Shown: positions 25,913-34,831 of the stretch, piece by piece
How positions within the stretch are numbered: position 1 is the stretch's first letter
How the letters are laid out: each line of letters starts with the position of its first letter
Assembly (NCBI RefSeq): GCF_022601975.1
Contig: NZ_JAKVIR010000028.1
Coordinates: 16,062-80,061, forward strand
Source of the DNA: Pontibacter sp. E15-1
GTDB lineage: Bacteria > Bacteroidota > Bacteroidia > Cytophagales > Hymenobacteraceae
Direction: 5' to 3'
DNA length: 64,000 nt
The notes under the pieces: generated by a model
Told to the model about the DNA's origin: nothing
The model's input: the letters and a program-made list of their open reading frames with translations, nothing else
Databases searched by the model: none
Program-made: the position numbers and the translations under genes

Positions 25913-28261
25913 ATGAGAAAAACATCTACCGCCTTCGCACTGCTGCTTTTAGCCGGCTGTGCCCAGCCAATTGCGCAACCAGACACCGCAACGCAAACAG
26001 CCACAGCCCCGCAGGCAAATGCCGCCAGTGCGCCGGCAAGCCAATCCGCCGACCCCGAAATGGACGCGTTTATCAGCGACCTGATGGCCAAAATGACGCT
26101 GGACGAGAAAATCGGGCAACTGAACCTGGCGGCTGTGGGCTTCGACGTGACCGGCCCGGTGGTGAGCCAGAACGTGGACGAGAACATCCGCAAGGGCAAC
26201 ATCGGGGGCGTGTTCAACACCTTTACCCCGGTGGCGGCCCGCAAGCTGCAGGAAATGGCAGTGAAAAACACGCGCCTGCACATCCCGCTGCTGTTTGGGT
26301 ATGACGTGATCCATGGGCACCGCACCATTTTCCCGATCCCGCTGGGCATTTCCACGAGCTGGGACATGGACGTGGTGGAGCGCAGCGCGCGCATTGCCGC
26401 TGAGGAAGCCTCGGCTGACGGCCTGAACTGGGTTTTCTCGCCAATGGTGGACATTGCCCGTGACCCGCGCTGGGGACGCATCGCCGAAGGTGCCGGAGAG
26501 GATACCTGGTACGGTTCGCAGGTGGCCAAGGCCATGGTGCGCGGCTACCAGGGCACCGACCTGACCAAGGAAAACACTGTGATGGCCTGCCTGAAGCACT
26601 TTGCCCTGTATGGCGCCGCCGAAGCCGGTCGGGATTACAACACCGTGGATATGAGCATGCTGCGCATGTACCAGGAGTACCTGCCGCCTTACAAAGCAGC
26701 GATCGAGGCTGGCGTGGGCAGCGTGATGACCTCCTTCAACGAGGTGAACGGCGTGCCTGCCACGGCCAACAAGTGGCTGATGACGGAGTTGCTGCGCGAC
26801 GAGTGGGGCTTCGACGGCTTCGTGGTAACAGATTATACCGCCATCAACGAGCTGGTGCCGCACGGCCTGGGCACGGAGGCAGAAGTGGGTGCGCTGACAC
26901 TCAAGGCTGGCGTGGACATGGACATGGTGGGCGAGGTGTTTCTCAAGCACCTGAACCAGCAGGTAAAAGACGGCTCAGTGAGCGAGGCCGATATCGACAA
27001 AGCGTGTCGCCGCATCCTGGAGGCCAAGTATAAACTCGGACTTTTTGAGGACCCATACCGGTATACCAACGAGCAGCGCGCCACCGAGACGATCATGAAG
27101 CCCGAGTTCATCGAGGCTACCCGCGACATTGCCCGCAAGAGCATGGTGCTCCTGAAGAACAGCAAGCAGACGCTTCCGCTCAAAAAGACCGGCAGCATTG
27201 CCTTGGTCGGGCCGTTGGCCAAGAGCCAGCGCGACATGATCGGGAACTGGAGCGGTGCCGGCGACTGGAAACAGGCGGTGTCGCTGGAGCAGGGTATCCG
27301 GAACGTGGCCGGCAATGGCCTCAAGATAAACTACGCCAAAGGCGCCAACTTTACCGACGACAAGCAGATGATCGACCGCCTGAACGCACATGGCGGCGAG
27401 TTGCAGATCGATACCCGCACCTCGCAGCAAATGATTGCCGAGGCCGTGAAAGCCGCGCAGGCATCTGATGTGATCGTGGCCGTGGTGGGCGAGTCGCAGG
27501 GGATGACCGGTGAGGCAGCCAGCCGTGCCGACATTACCTTGCCCGGTCAGCAGCAGGAACTGCTGAAAGCGCTGAAGAAGACCGGCAAGCCGCTGGTAGT
27601 GGTGCTGATGAACGGCCGTCCGCTGGCCCTGCAGTGGGAAGAGGAGAACGCCGATGCCATGCTGGAGACCTGGTTTGCCGGCACACAGGCCGGTAACGCC
27701 ATCGCCGATGTGCTGTTCGGAGCCTACAACCCATCGGGCAAACTGACGACCACCTTTCCGCAGGTGGTAGGCCAGGTGCCGCTGTACTACAACCACAAAG
27801 CTACCGGCCGCCCCTACGGTGGCCAGATGCTCGATAAGTATAAGTCGCGCTACATGGACGTGTCGAACGAGCCGCTGTATCCGTTTGGGTATGGCCTGAG
27901 CTATACCACGTTCAGCTACGGCAAACCGCAGCTAAGCAAAACCAGCATTACCCCAACCGAGACGCTGGAGGTGACGGTAAACGTGACGAACAGCGGTAAC
28001 TTCGATGGGGAGGAAGTGGTGCAGCTCTACCTGCAGGACGTGCATGCCTCGGTTACGCGCCCTGTCAAAGAGCTGAAGAACTTCCAGAAAATCAACCTGA
28101 AAAAAGGGGAGAGCAAAACCGTGACGTTCCGGGTAACGCAGGAAGACCTCAAGTTTTACAACACCGACCTGGAGTATGTATATGAGCCCGGAGCCTTCAA
28201 GTTATATGTAGGCACCAACTCCCGCGACGTGCAGGAGGCAGATTTTACACTGACAAAATAG
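25913..28261 (+). CDS. bglX: Beta-glucosidase, glycoside hydrolase family 3 (BglX-like)
   Basis: 782 residues with a lipobox (Ala-Gly-Cys) and Ala/Pro/Thr-rich linker. A GH3 N-terminal domain (about 50-370) carries the nucleophile in Val-Val-Thr-Asp-Tyr (Asp307). The C-terminal GH3 domain (about 400-640) has Gly-Glu-Ser-Gln-Gly-Met-Thr-Gly-Glu, containing the likely acid/base Glu, followed by a fibronectin-III-like domain (about 690-775). It removes glucose from the non-reducing end of oligosaccharides, probably in the periplasm. Together with two GH144-type enzymes this fits beta-1,2-glucan (sophoro-oligosaccharide) breakdown. Confidence 0.93.
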   Translation: MRKTSTAFALLLLAGCAQPIAQPDTATQTATAPQANAASAPASQSADPEMDAFISDLMAKMTLDEKIGQLNLAAVGFDVTGPVVSQNVDENIRKGNIGGVFNTFTPVAARKLQEMAVKNTRLHIPLLFGYDVIHGHRTIFPIPLGISTSWDMDVVERSARIAAEEASADGLNWVFSPMVDIARDPRWGRIAEGAGEDTWYGSQVAKAMVRGYQGTDLTKENTVMACLKHFALYGAAEAGRDYNTVDMSMLRMYQEYLPPYKAAIEAGVGSVMTSFNEVNGVPATANKWLMTELLRDEWGFDGFVVTDYTAINELVPHGLGTEAEVGALTLKAGVDMDMVGEVFLKHLNQQVKDGSVSEADIDKACRRILEAKYKLGLFEDPYRYTNEQRATETIMKPEFIEATRDIARKSMVLLKNSKQTLPLKKTGSIALVGPLAKSQRDMIGNWSGAGDWKQAVSLEQGIRNVAGNGLKINYAKGANFTDDKQMIDRLNAHGGELQIDTRTSQQMIAEAVKAAQASDVIVAVVGESQGMTGEAASRADITLPGQQQELLKALKKTGKPLVVVLMNGRPLALQWEEENADAMLETWFAGTQAGNAIADVLFGAYNPSGKLTTTFPQVVGQVPLYYNHKATGRPYGGQMLDKYKSRYMDVSNEPLYPFGYGLSYTTFSYGKPQLSKTSITPTETLEVTVNVTNSGNFDGEEVVQLYLQDVHASVTRPVKELKNFQKINLKKGESKTVTFRVTQEDLKFYNTDLEYVYEPGAFKLYVGTNSRDVQEADFTLTK

Positions 28262-28387
28262 GGGAGGAGCACATCGCCGGGAGGACACGGTGAAGTTAAT
28301 AACTCTCCTGCTTCAGCCGTTACATCAGTATATGCAGACAAACCCTAACATGTTTTGATCATGGACTCCAGTTGTAAAAAAACATAT

Positions 28388-30682
28388 ATGCGGAGCACGA
28401 CCCACAGCCTGCGGACCTGTTGCCTTGCAGCGCTGGGCCTGCTCACTATCTTTGGCTGCGACCAAAAAAACCCCTCTACCTCAGCCGAGCAGACATTCGA
28501 GCGAAAAGTAGTAGACAAAAACCCGCCCTCCACGCCCTTGTCGCCGGAGGAGAGCATGAGCAAGGTGCAGCTGCCGCCCGGCTACCGCATCGAGCTGGTG
28601 GCCAGCGAGCCGATGGTGCAGGAGCCTGTTGCCATTGCCTGGGACGGAAACGGCAGGATGTACGTGGCCGAGATGAACACCTATATGAAGGATGCGACGG
28701 GAAGCGGCCAGTTTGAGCGCACCAGCCGGATCAAGCTGCTGGAAGACACCGACGGCGATGGCCAGATGGACAAGGCCACCGTGTTTGCCGACAGCCTGCT
28801 GCTGCCGCGCGCCGTGCTGCCCGTAGGCGATCAGGTGCTGGTGCAGGAAACCAACGTGCAGCACATCTGGAGCTTCCGCGACACCAACGGCGACGGCGTG
28901 GCGGATGAGAAAAAAATGGTTTTCCGAAACGACGCCATCGACCTGCGGAACCTGGAGCACCAGAACGGCGGCCTGCTCTGGAACATGGACAACTGGATAT
29001 ACCCCACTCGCGACAACCTGCGCTACAAATACACCAACGGCAAGCTGGTGGCCGACACCCTGATCGATAACATGACCGGGCAGTGGGGCATCACCGCCGA
29101 TGACTATGGTCGCCTGTATTTCTCAGAGGCCGGTCCGGGTTTGCCCGCGGTGCAGATTGAGCAGATGCCCGCGTATGGGGCCCTGAACTTCAAAGACCAG
29201 TATACCCCGGATTTTGCGGTGCCGTGGCCCATTATCGGTACGCTGGACGCACAGGGCGGGAAAGACGCACTGCGGCCCGAGGACAACACGCTGAGCCACT
29301 TCACCTCTGGAGCCGGGCAGTCCATCTACCGGGGCGACCGCCTGCCCGCAGACATGCAGGGAGATTACTTTATACCCGAGCCGGTTGGGCGCATCATCAA
29401 GCGGGGCCGGGTGGTGAACAAAGATGGCAAGATACAGATCCAGAATGTGTACGAGGGCAAAGACTGGCTGGCGTCCGCCGACATGAACTTTCGCCCGATC
29501 AACACTTATACCGGTCCTGACGGTGCCTTTTACATCGTGGACATGTACCACGGCATCATACAGGAGAGCGAGTGGTCGGGGCCAGGCACCTACCTCTACG
29601 ACATCATCCAGGAGAAAGAACTCTTCAAAAACAGGGGTATGGGGCGTATCTATCGGATCGTTCACGACGATTTCAAGCCCGACCCGACAAGACCCAACAT
29701 GCTGAACGAACCTGCCAGCAAACTGGTGAGCTACCTGGAGCACCCGAACGGCTGGTGGCGCGACAATGCGCAGGCCCTGCTTGTGGTGCGCAACGACAAA
29801 TCCGTGGTGCCCACGCTCCGGAAAATCGTACTGGGGGAGAAAGCCACCCTCCGCAAAAAGCCAAACCCCGTGACCCGCATCCACGCGCTATGGACGCTGG
29901 AAGGCCTGGGCGCGCTGAACAAGGACATCCTCTTCGAGGCCCTGGCTGCTGATGCGCCCGAAACCAGGAAGGCAGCGGTATGGATCAGCGAGATGTATAT
30001 CCGCCAGAATGATCAGGAGGTGCTCCGGAAGCTGGGCGCGATGACCGAGGACCCGAGCGCGGACGTGCGGATACAGCTCATGCTCTCGCTCCGCGAAAAC
30101 AAAACAGCCGAGGCGCAGGCCACCGTGAAAAAGCTGCTGGCCGCCAACCCGCAAAACGAACTGATGCAGAAGTCCTATGCCGCCTTTATCGACACCCGCC
30201 AGAAAATCGCGGCAGAGAAAGAACGCGTCAAGAACATCAGCCCCGAGGATCGGGAGCTTATTGCCAAAGGCGCGACCATATACAAGCAGCTTTGCACCAA
30301 CTGCCACGGCCCCGCGGGCAAAGGGATACAGGTCGGCGACCGCATGCCGGCCCCACCGCTTGCCGGCTCTCCGCGCATGAAAGGCGCTGACAGAATCCTG
30401 CCCATCGAGATCCTGCTGCACGGCATGAAAGGCCCTATCGATGGCGTGGAGTATACCGATATGATGCCCTCCATGGCGGGACAGAGCGACGAATGGATTG
30501 CGGCTGTGCTCAGTTATGTGCGCAACAGCAGCGAGGTCGGGAACAAGGCCTCCGTCATCAAGCCGGAGGAGGTAAAAGAAGTGCGCGGCCGAACAGAGCT
30601 GATACCCGGCGGCGCAACTTTGCAGTATCTGGAGGTACACAAAGGCTACCGCACCACCCAGCGAAACTGGGCAAAAGACTAA
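28388..30682 (+). CDS. PVC-type dehydrogenase-like lipoprotein with HEAT and cytochrome c domains
   Basis: About 764 residues from ATG 28388; earlier in-frame starts at 28355 (TTG) or 28361 are possible. A lipobox (Phe-Gly-Cys) is followed by a six-bladed membrane-bound dehydrogenase/sorbosone-dehydrogenase-like propeller (about 50-420), a HEAT-like helical region (about 430-600), and a cytochrome c module with Cys-Thr-Asn-Cys-His (C636-H640) and a distal Met-Met-Pro-Ser-Met ligand region. Such proteins are predicted periplasmic sugar or alcohol oxidoreductases. With the DUF1080 gene downstream, oxidation of glycosides to 3-keto forms is a possible role, inferred only. Confidence 0.8.
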   Translation: MRSTTHSLRTCCLAALGLLTIFGCDQKNPSTSAEQTFERKVVDKNPPSTPLSPEESMSKVQLPPGYRIELVASEPMVQEPVAIAWDGNGRMYVAEMNTYMKDATGSGQFERTSRIKLLEDTDGDGQMDKATVFADSLLLPRAVLPVGDQVLVQETNVQHIWSFRDTNGDGVADEKKMVFRNDAIDLRNLEHQNGGLLWNMDNWIYPTRDNLRYKYTNGKLVADTLIDNMTGQWGITADDYGRLYFSEAGPGLPAVQIEQMPAYGALNFKDQYTPDFAVPWPIIGTLDAQGGKDALRPEDNTLSHFTSGAGQSIYRGDRLPADMQGDYFIPEPVGRIIKRGRVVNKDGKIQIQNVYEGKDWLASADMNFRPINTYTGPDGAFYIVDMYHGIIQESEWSGPGTYLYDIIQEKELFKNRGMGRIYRIVHDDFKPDPTRPNMLNEPASKLVSYLEHPNGWWRDNAQALLVVRNDKSVVPTLRKIVLGEKATLRKKPNPVTRIHALWTLEGLGALNKDILFEALAADAPETRKAAVWISEMYIRQNDQEVLRKLGAMTEDPSADVRIQLMLSLRENKTAEAQATVKKLLAANPQNELMQKSYAAFIDTRQKIAAEKERVKNISPEDRELIAKGATIYKQLCTNCHGPAGKGIQVGDRMPAPPLAGSPRMKGADRILPIEILLHGMKGPIDGVEYTDMMPSMAGQSDEWIAAVLSYVRNSSEVGNKASVIKPEEVKEVRGRTELIPGGATLQYLEVHKGYRTTQRNWAKD

Positions 30683-30700
30683 AGCAAAGACATCATGCGC

Positions 30701-31522
30701 ATGAAACGGAACCCCCTGTTGCTGCTTCCCCTCTTGTTGCTTTGTGGCTGTGCCCTTACTGCGCAGGAGCCCGCCTATACCAACCCCGTCGGGATGGAGT
30801 TTGTGCTGATAAAGCCCGGCAGCTTGGTGGTGGGCCAGTACCAGCCCACCGTAGGCAAACCCGACAGGAGCAACACCAACAGGCAATGGCTACCCGACTC
30901 GGTATATGCCGTGGCGGAGGAAATGGCCCGCAATGCGGCCATGCCCGGTTTTGAGGTAACCATCGAGCGGCCCTACTACCTCGGTAAGTTTGAGGTGACG
31001 CAGGCGCAGTGGCAGCAGGTGATGGGCAGCAACCCGTCCTTCTTCCAGGGCGACAAGGTGCCCGACGACGCGAAACAGCACCCGGTGGAAAACGTGACCT
31101 GGGAAGATGCGCAGGCCTTTGTAAAGACGCTGAACACGCTGGATAAAAAGCATACTTACCGCCTGCCCACTGAGTTTGAGTGGGAGTATGCAGCCAGAGC
31201 CGGGGCAAAGGATGATATTCCGTGGGCGGAGATGAACAAGGTGGCCGTGAAAGGCGGCAACACGACCAGCGCCATAGGGCAGAAGCAACCGAATGCCTGG
31301 GGGATGTATGACATGCTGGGCAACGTATGGGAATGGGTGCAGGACTATTACAACGAGAAGATTTTCGCGGACCCGGTGCCGCCGCGTTCCGGCAAGCAGC
31401 ATGTACTGAAGGGCGCTTCCTTTACCGGCGACGCGAAAAATGCCACCTACAAAACGCACGCCGCCGGTCCGGGCAACGGCTTCGACGTGGGGCTGCGGGT
31501 GGTGATGGAAGCCAATAAATAA
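30701..31522 (+). CDS. SUMF1/FGE-fold lipoprotein lacking the catalytic cysteines
   Basis: 273 residues from ATG 30701 (ATG 30695 is also in frame), with a lipobox Leu-Cys-Gly-Cys. The rest is a formylglycine-generating-enzyme-sulfatase domain: Asn-Pro-Val-Gly-Met-Glu-Phe at the start, Lys-Phe-Glu-Val-Thr-Gln-Ala-Gln-Trp, Pro-Val-Glu-Asn-Val-Thr-Trp, Arg-Leu-Pro-Thr-Glu-Phe-Glu-Trp-Glu-Tyr-Ala and Gly-Asn-Val-Trp-Glu-Trp. The paired active-site cysteines of genuine FGE near the C-terminus are absent: the position reads Lys-Gly-Ala-Ser-Phe-Thr-Gly, and no Cys occurs after the lipobox region. It is therefore unlikely to mature the sulfatase encoded two genes downstream; a binding role is more likely. 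Confidence 0.85.
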   Translation: MKRNPLLLLPLLLLCGCALTAQEPAYTNPVGMEFVLIKPGSLVVGQYQPTVGKPDRSNTNRQWLPDSVYAVAEEMARNAAMPGFEVTIERPYYLGKFEVTQAQWQQVMGSNPSFFQGDKVPDDAKQHPVENVTWEDAQAFVKTLNTLDKKHTYRLPTEFEWEYAARAGAKDDIPWAEMNKVAVKGGNTTSAIGQKQPNAWGMYDMLGNVWEWVQDYYNEKIFADPVPPRSGKQHVLKGASFTGDAKNATYKTHAAGPGNGFDVGLRVVMEANK

Positions 31523-31551
31523 GTATACACGAAACTGGGATAAGAAGCCGT

Positions 31552-32259
31552 ATGCAGCTAAAAAGTATCACCTTGTTCCTCTTCTCTGTTTTGCTGAGCC
31601 TCACGGCGGGCGCACAGGCACCCGCGGGGTTCAGGCCCATTTTTAACGGCCAAAACCTGGAGGGCTGGCATATCAGCCGCACCACGCACCAGGGCACTAC
31701 GCCCGATGTGCGGGTGGAGGACGGTGCGATTGTGCTACGGCAGCAACCCTACGGACAAGGCGGCGTGTTGCTGTCGGATAAAAAATACAAGAACTTTGAG
31801 CTGTATGTAGAGGCGAAAATCGACACTTTCTCGAATGGCGGCATTTTTCTGCGCTCCTCCGAAAGCGGCATCGCTTACCAGATTGAGCTGGACGAGACGG
31901 CGGGCAGCACGGGCAGCCTCTTGGGAGAGCGCATGCCGGTCAGCAATAGCGTGAAGGCGACTGAGCGGGAGCGGGTATGGAAAGCCAACGACTGGAACGC
32001 GTTCCGGATTCGGATGGTGGGCGAGGAGCCGCACCTCACGCTCTGGATAAACGGCGTGCAGATGTGGGACGTGACGCAACCCAAAAACGATTTCGTGGCA
32101 GGGGCCACCGAGGGTATGATCGGCTTCCAGTCGCACTGGACGGCGCTTTTCTCTCCGGCAGCCTTCGACTGGAACGGCCTGGAGTCGTGGGCTCCCGGGG
32201 CAACGCATCGCTTCCGCAACATCGCCATCAAAGAACTGGACAAGGAACTAACGGAATAA
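31552..32259 (+). CDS. DUF1080 (3-keto-disaccharide hydrolase-type) secreted protein
   Basis: 235 residues with a signal peptide (1-22, ending Gly-Ala-Gln-Ala) and one concanavalin-like DUF1080 domain (about 25-230; Phe-Asn-Gly-Gln-Asn-Leu-Glu-Gly-Trp at its start, Gly-Gly-Ile-Phe-Leu-Arg-Ser in the middle). The domain is now linked to hydrolysis of 3-keto-glycosides in Bacteroidota. It follows the SUMF1 gene by about 30 bases in the same operon and could use the product of the dehydrogenase-like protein 28388-30682; the link is an inference. Confidence 0.85.
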   Translation: MQLKSITLFLFSVLLSLTAGAQAPAGFRPIFNGQNLEGWHISRTTHQGTTPDVRVEDGAIVLRQQPYGQGGVLLSDKKYKNFELYVEAKIDTFSNGGIFLRSSESGIAYQIELDETAGSTGSLLGERMPVSNSVKATERERVWKANDWNAFRIRMVGEEPHLTLWINGVQMWDVTQPKNDFVAGATEGMIGFQSHWTALFSPAAFDWNGLESWAPGATHRFRNIAIKELDKELTE

Positions 32260-32364
32260 AACCGCGCGCATACAGCGCTTGCATACAGGTATTTGAATTA
32301 TTCGCAGTATAAAAGCCGCTTCTATATGTCGTGCCGGCTACTGCATCACTTAAACGAAAGAAAC

Positions 32365-33909
32365 ATGAAAGAGACGTTTACTTTCCTGCGCACCCCTTTT
32401 CGGGCGGCTGCGCTCCTGATGATCACGCTGCAGATGCTCTGCGCTGCCGGAACAGTGCAGGCCCAGAAGAAACAGGCCGAAGCGAAGCCCCTGAACGTGA
32501 TTTTCATCCTGAGCGATGACCACCGGTATGATTTCATGGGTTTCATGAACAAGGTGCCGGGCCTAAAAACCCCGAACATGGACCGCATGGCCAAAGAGGG
32601 CGCGCACCTGCAGAATGCCTTTGTCACGACCTCGCTCTGCTCGCCCAGCCGCGCCTCCATCCTGACCGGGCAGTATGCCCATACCCACCAGATCGTGGAC
32701 AACAGCGCCGCCTTGCCCGAGGGGCTTACCTTCTTCCCGCAGTATCTGCAGGAGAAGGGCTACCAGACCGGCTTTTTCGGGAAGTGGCACATGGGCAACA
32801 CCGACGACCAGCCGCAGCCCGGCTTTACCAAGTGGGTGAGCTTCAAGGGCCAGGGGGTATACTACAGCCCGACCTTCAACGTAGACGGCAAGGAAGTAAA
32901 ACAACCCGACAGCAGCTATACCACCGACCTGCTGACGGATTATACCCTGAACTGGCTGAAGCAGCGCGACAAGAACAAGCCGTTTTTCGCCTACCTCTCG
33001 CACAAGGGCGTGCACTCGGAGTTTATGCCAGCCAAACGGCACCGGGACGTGTATAAAAACATCCAGGTGGTGAGCCCGCCCTCCATGTACCTCACCGCTA
33101 CCGATTCGAGCAAGCGCTGGGGTATGGTGCAGGCCCCAACAACTCCCGTGAACACCCGTGACATCCCGGAGTGGGTGCGCAGGCAGCGCAACAGCTGGCA
33201 CGGCGTGGACGGCATGTATGACGGAGCGATTCAGTTCGACGACTTCTATCGGCAGTACCTCGAAACCCTCCTGAGCGTGGACGAGAGCATTGGCCGCGTG
33301 CTGGACTGGCTGAAGAAAGAGGGCCTCGACAAGAACACGATGGTGATCTATATGGGCGACAACGGCTTCCAGTTCGGGGAATTGGGCCTGATCGACAAGC
33401 GGGACATGTATGAGGCGTCTATCCGGGTGCCGCTGCTGGCCCGCGCCCCCGGCCTTATCAAGCCGGGTACGAAAGTGCCGCAGATGGTGATGAACGTGGA
33501 CATCGCCCCGACCGTGCTGGAGATGGCCGGTATGGAGAAGCCCGCGCAGATGCAAGGAAACTCCTTCCTGCCCCTGCTGAAGGGCGAGCAAATTGCGTGG
33601 CGCAACAAAATGTACTATGAGTATTACTGGGAATGGGCTTTCCCGCAGACGCCCACGATTTTCGGCGTCCGCACCGACCAGTACAAGTACATCTACAACC
33701 ACGGCGTGTGGGACATCAACGAGCTGTACGACATCCAGAAAGACCCACAGGAGATGAACAACCTCATCCGAAACCCGGAATACGAGGCGGTAGCCAAAGA
33801 ACTGAAAGCAGATATGTGGAACTGGCTGGAAGCTACGAACGGCTTGCAGATACCGCTCAAAAACTCTCCCTACCGCCGTATCGACCTGCCATTTAAAGGT
33901 ACTTACTAA
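32365..33909 (+). CDS. Exported sulfatase, S1 family (Cys-type)
   Basis: 514 residues from ATG 32365, preferred because it opens a signal peptide (about 1-34, ending Val-Gln-Ala-Gln). Metal-binding Asp-Asp at 51-52 and the C92-Ser-Pro-Ser-Arg96 motif, whose Cys must be converted to formylglycine, are visible, as is Gly-Asp-Asn-Gly-Phe in the second metal site. Resembles iduronate-2-sulfatase/arylsulfatase-like S1 sulfatases. A functional FGE must be encoded elsewhere, because the nearby SUMF1 protein lacks the catalytic cysteines. It suggests that a sulfated glycan or sulfate ester is also handled by the locus. Confidence 0.92.
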   Translation: MKETFTFLRTPFRAAALLMITLQMLCAAGTVQAQKKQAEAKPLNVIFILSDDHRYDFMGFMNKVPGLKTPNMDRMAKEGAHLQNAFVTTSLCSPSRASILTGQYAHTHQIVDNSAALPEGLTFFPQYLQEKGYQTGFFGKWHMGNTDDQPQPGFTKWVSFKGQGVYYSPTFNVDGKEVKQPDSSYTTDLLTDYTLNWLKQRDKNKPFFAYLSHKGVHSEFMPAKRHRDVYKNIQVVSPPSMYLTATDSSKRWGMVQAPTTPVNTRDIPEWVRRQRNSWHGVDGMYDGAIQFDDFYRQYLETLLSVDESIGRVLDWLKKEGLDKNTMVIYMGDNGFQFGELGLIDKRDMYEASIRVPLLARAPGLIKPGTKVPQMVMNVDIAPTVLEMAGMEKPAQMQGNSFLPLLKGEQIAWRNKMYYEYYWEWAFPQTPTIFGVRTDQYKYIYNHGVWDINELYDIQKDPQEMNNLIRNPEYEAVAKELKADMWNWLEATNGLQIPLKNSPYRRIDLPFKGTY

Positions 33910-33955
33910 CCCGAGTGAACTCGAGAATTTATACATATACCTCAACATCAGCAAC

Positions 33956-34744
33956 ATGATAAAACACACCTGCTTTTTCGCCTTCCTGCTATGTCTGTTT
34001 TTCACTGCGGCAGGAGTACAGGCACAGGGAGAACTGGATGCCTATGCCCGGAAAACATATGTGAAAGGGAATGACACCTTGCCCTACCGCATCCTATACC
34101 CCAAAAATTTTGACCCTGCCAGAAAGTACCCGCTGGTGCTGGTGCTGCATGGTGCCGGTGAGCGGGGAGACGACAACCAGAAGCAACTGGTGTATGGCGC
34201 AAAGCGCTTTCTGGAGGAGCAGGAACAGTTTCCGGCGATTGTTGTTTTTCCACAATGCCCCACAGATTCCTATTGGTCCAACGTGGACATCGTGAAAGAC
34301 GAGGCGGGCAAGCGTACCTTCAACTTTCAGGAGAAAGGCAAGCCCACCGAAGCGATGCGCTCCCTGATGGGCCTGCTGAAGCAGCTGGAGAAAAGCGGCT
34401 CTATCGACAAAGAGCGGATGTATCTGGGCGGCCTCTCGATGGGCGGGATGGGCACCTTCGAGTTGCTGCGCCGCAAGCCCAACACGTTTGCGGCTGCTTT
34501 CCCGATTTGCGGGGGCGGACACCCGGCTACCGCCAGAAAGTATGCGAAAAAAGTGGACCTCTGGGTTTTCCACGGGGAAGATGACAGCGTGGTGCCGGTG
34601 GAGAAATCCAGGATTATGGCTGCCGCGCTTGAAGACGCCGGAGGCGACGTGCAGCTGACGATTTATCCGGGAGTAAACCACAACAGCTGGGACTATGCGT
34701 TTAAAGAGCCCGCGCTGCTGGAATGGCTCTTCTCTCACCAATAG
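33956..34744 (+). CDS. Secreted alpha/beta-hydrolase (carboxylesterase-like)
   Basis: 262 residues, signal peptide 1-24 (Val-Gln-Ala-Gln). The nucleophile elbow Gly-Leu-Ser-Met-Gly-Gly places catalytic Ser161, with Asp209/210 in His-Gly-Glu-Asp-Asp and His242 in Val-Asn-His-Asn-Ser-Trp completing the triad; His-Gly-Ala-Gly (65-68) is the oxyanion loop. This architecture fits CE1-like/dienelactone-hydrolase-like esterases that remove acyl or feruloyl groups from polysaccharides. It is the last plus-strand gene of the glycan locus, 46 bases after the sulfatase gene. Confidence 0.85.
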   Translation: MIKHTCFFAFLLCLFFTAAGVQAQGELDAYARKTYVKGNDTLPYRILYPKNFDPARKYPLVLVLHGAGERGDDNQKQLVYGAKRFLEEQEQFPAIVVFPQCPTDSYWSNVDIVKDEAGKRTFNFQEKGKPTEAMRSLMGLLKQLEKSGSIDKERMYLGGLSMGGMGTFELLRRKPNTFAAAFPICGGGHPATARKYAKKVDLWVFHGEDDSVVPVEKSRIMAAALEDAGGDVQLTIYPGVNHNSWDYAFKEPALLEWLFSHQ

Positions 34745-34765
34745 GGTGATTCAGGGGTACTTATA

Positions 34766-34794
34766 GATGCCTGGCGGAGGTATAAACAGGCATC
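34766..34794. terminator. Hairpin between convergent esterase and GH15 genes
   Basis: GATGCCTG (34766-34773) and CAGGCATC (34787-34794) form an 8-bp stem in the gap between two converging genes. No T-run follows on either strand. Confidence 0.4.
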
Positions 34795-34831
34795 CGCTAG
34801 CCAGCTCCGAGCAGGGAAATGCGCGTTTACG

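Noticed and set aside
30701..31522. Assignment as the sulfatase-activating formylglycine-generating enzyme
   Set aside because: The required C-terminal cysteine pair is missing.
32563..34005. Long open frame (480 codons) antisense to the sulfatase gene
   Set aside because: Shadow frame; the sense strand has the sulfatase motifs.
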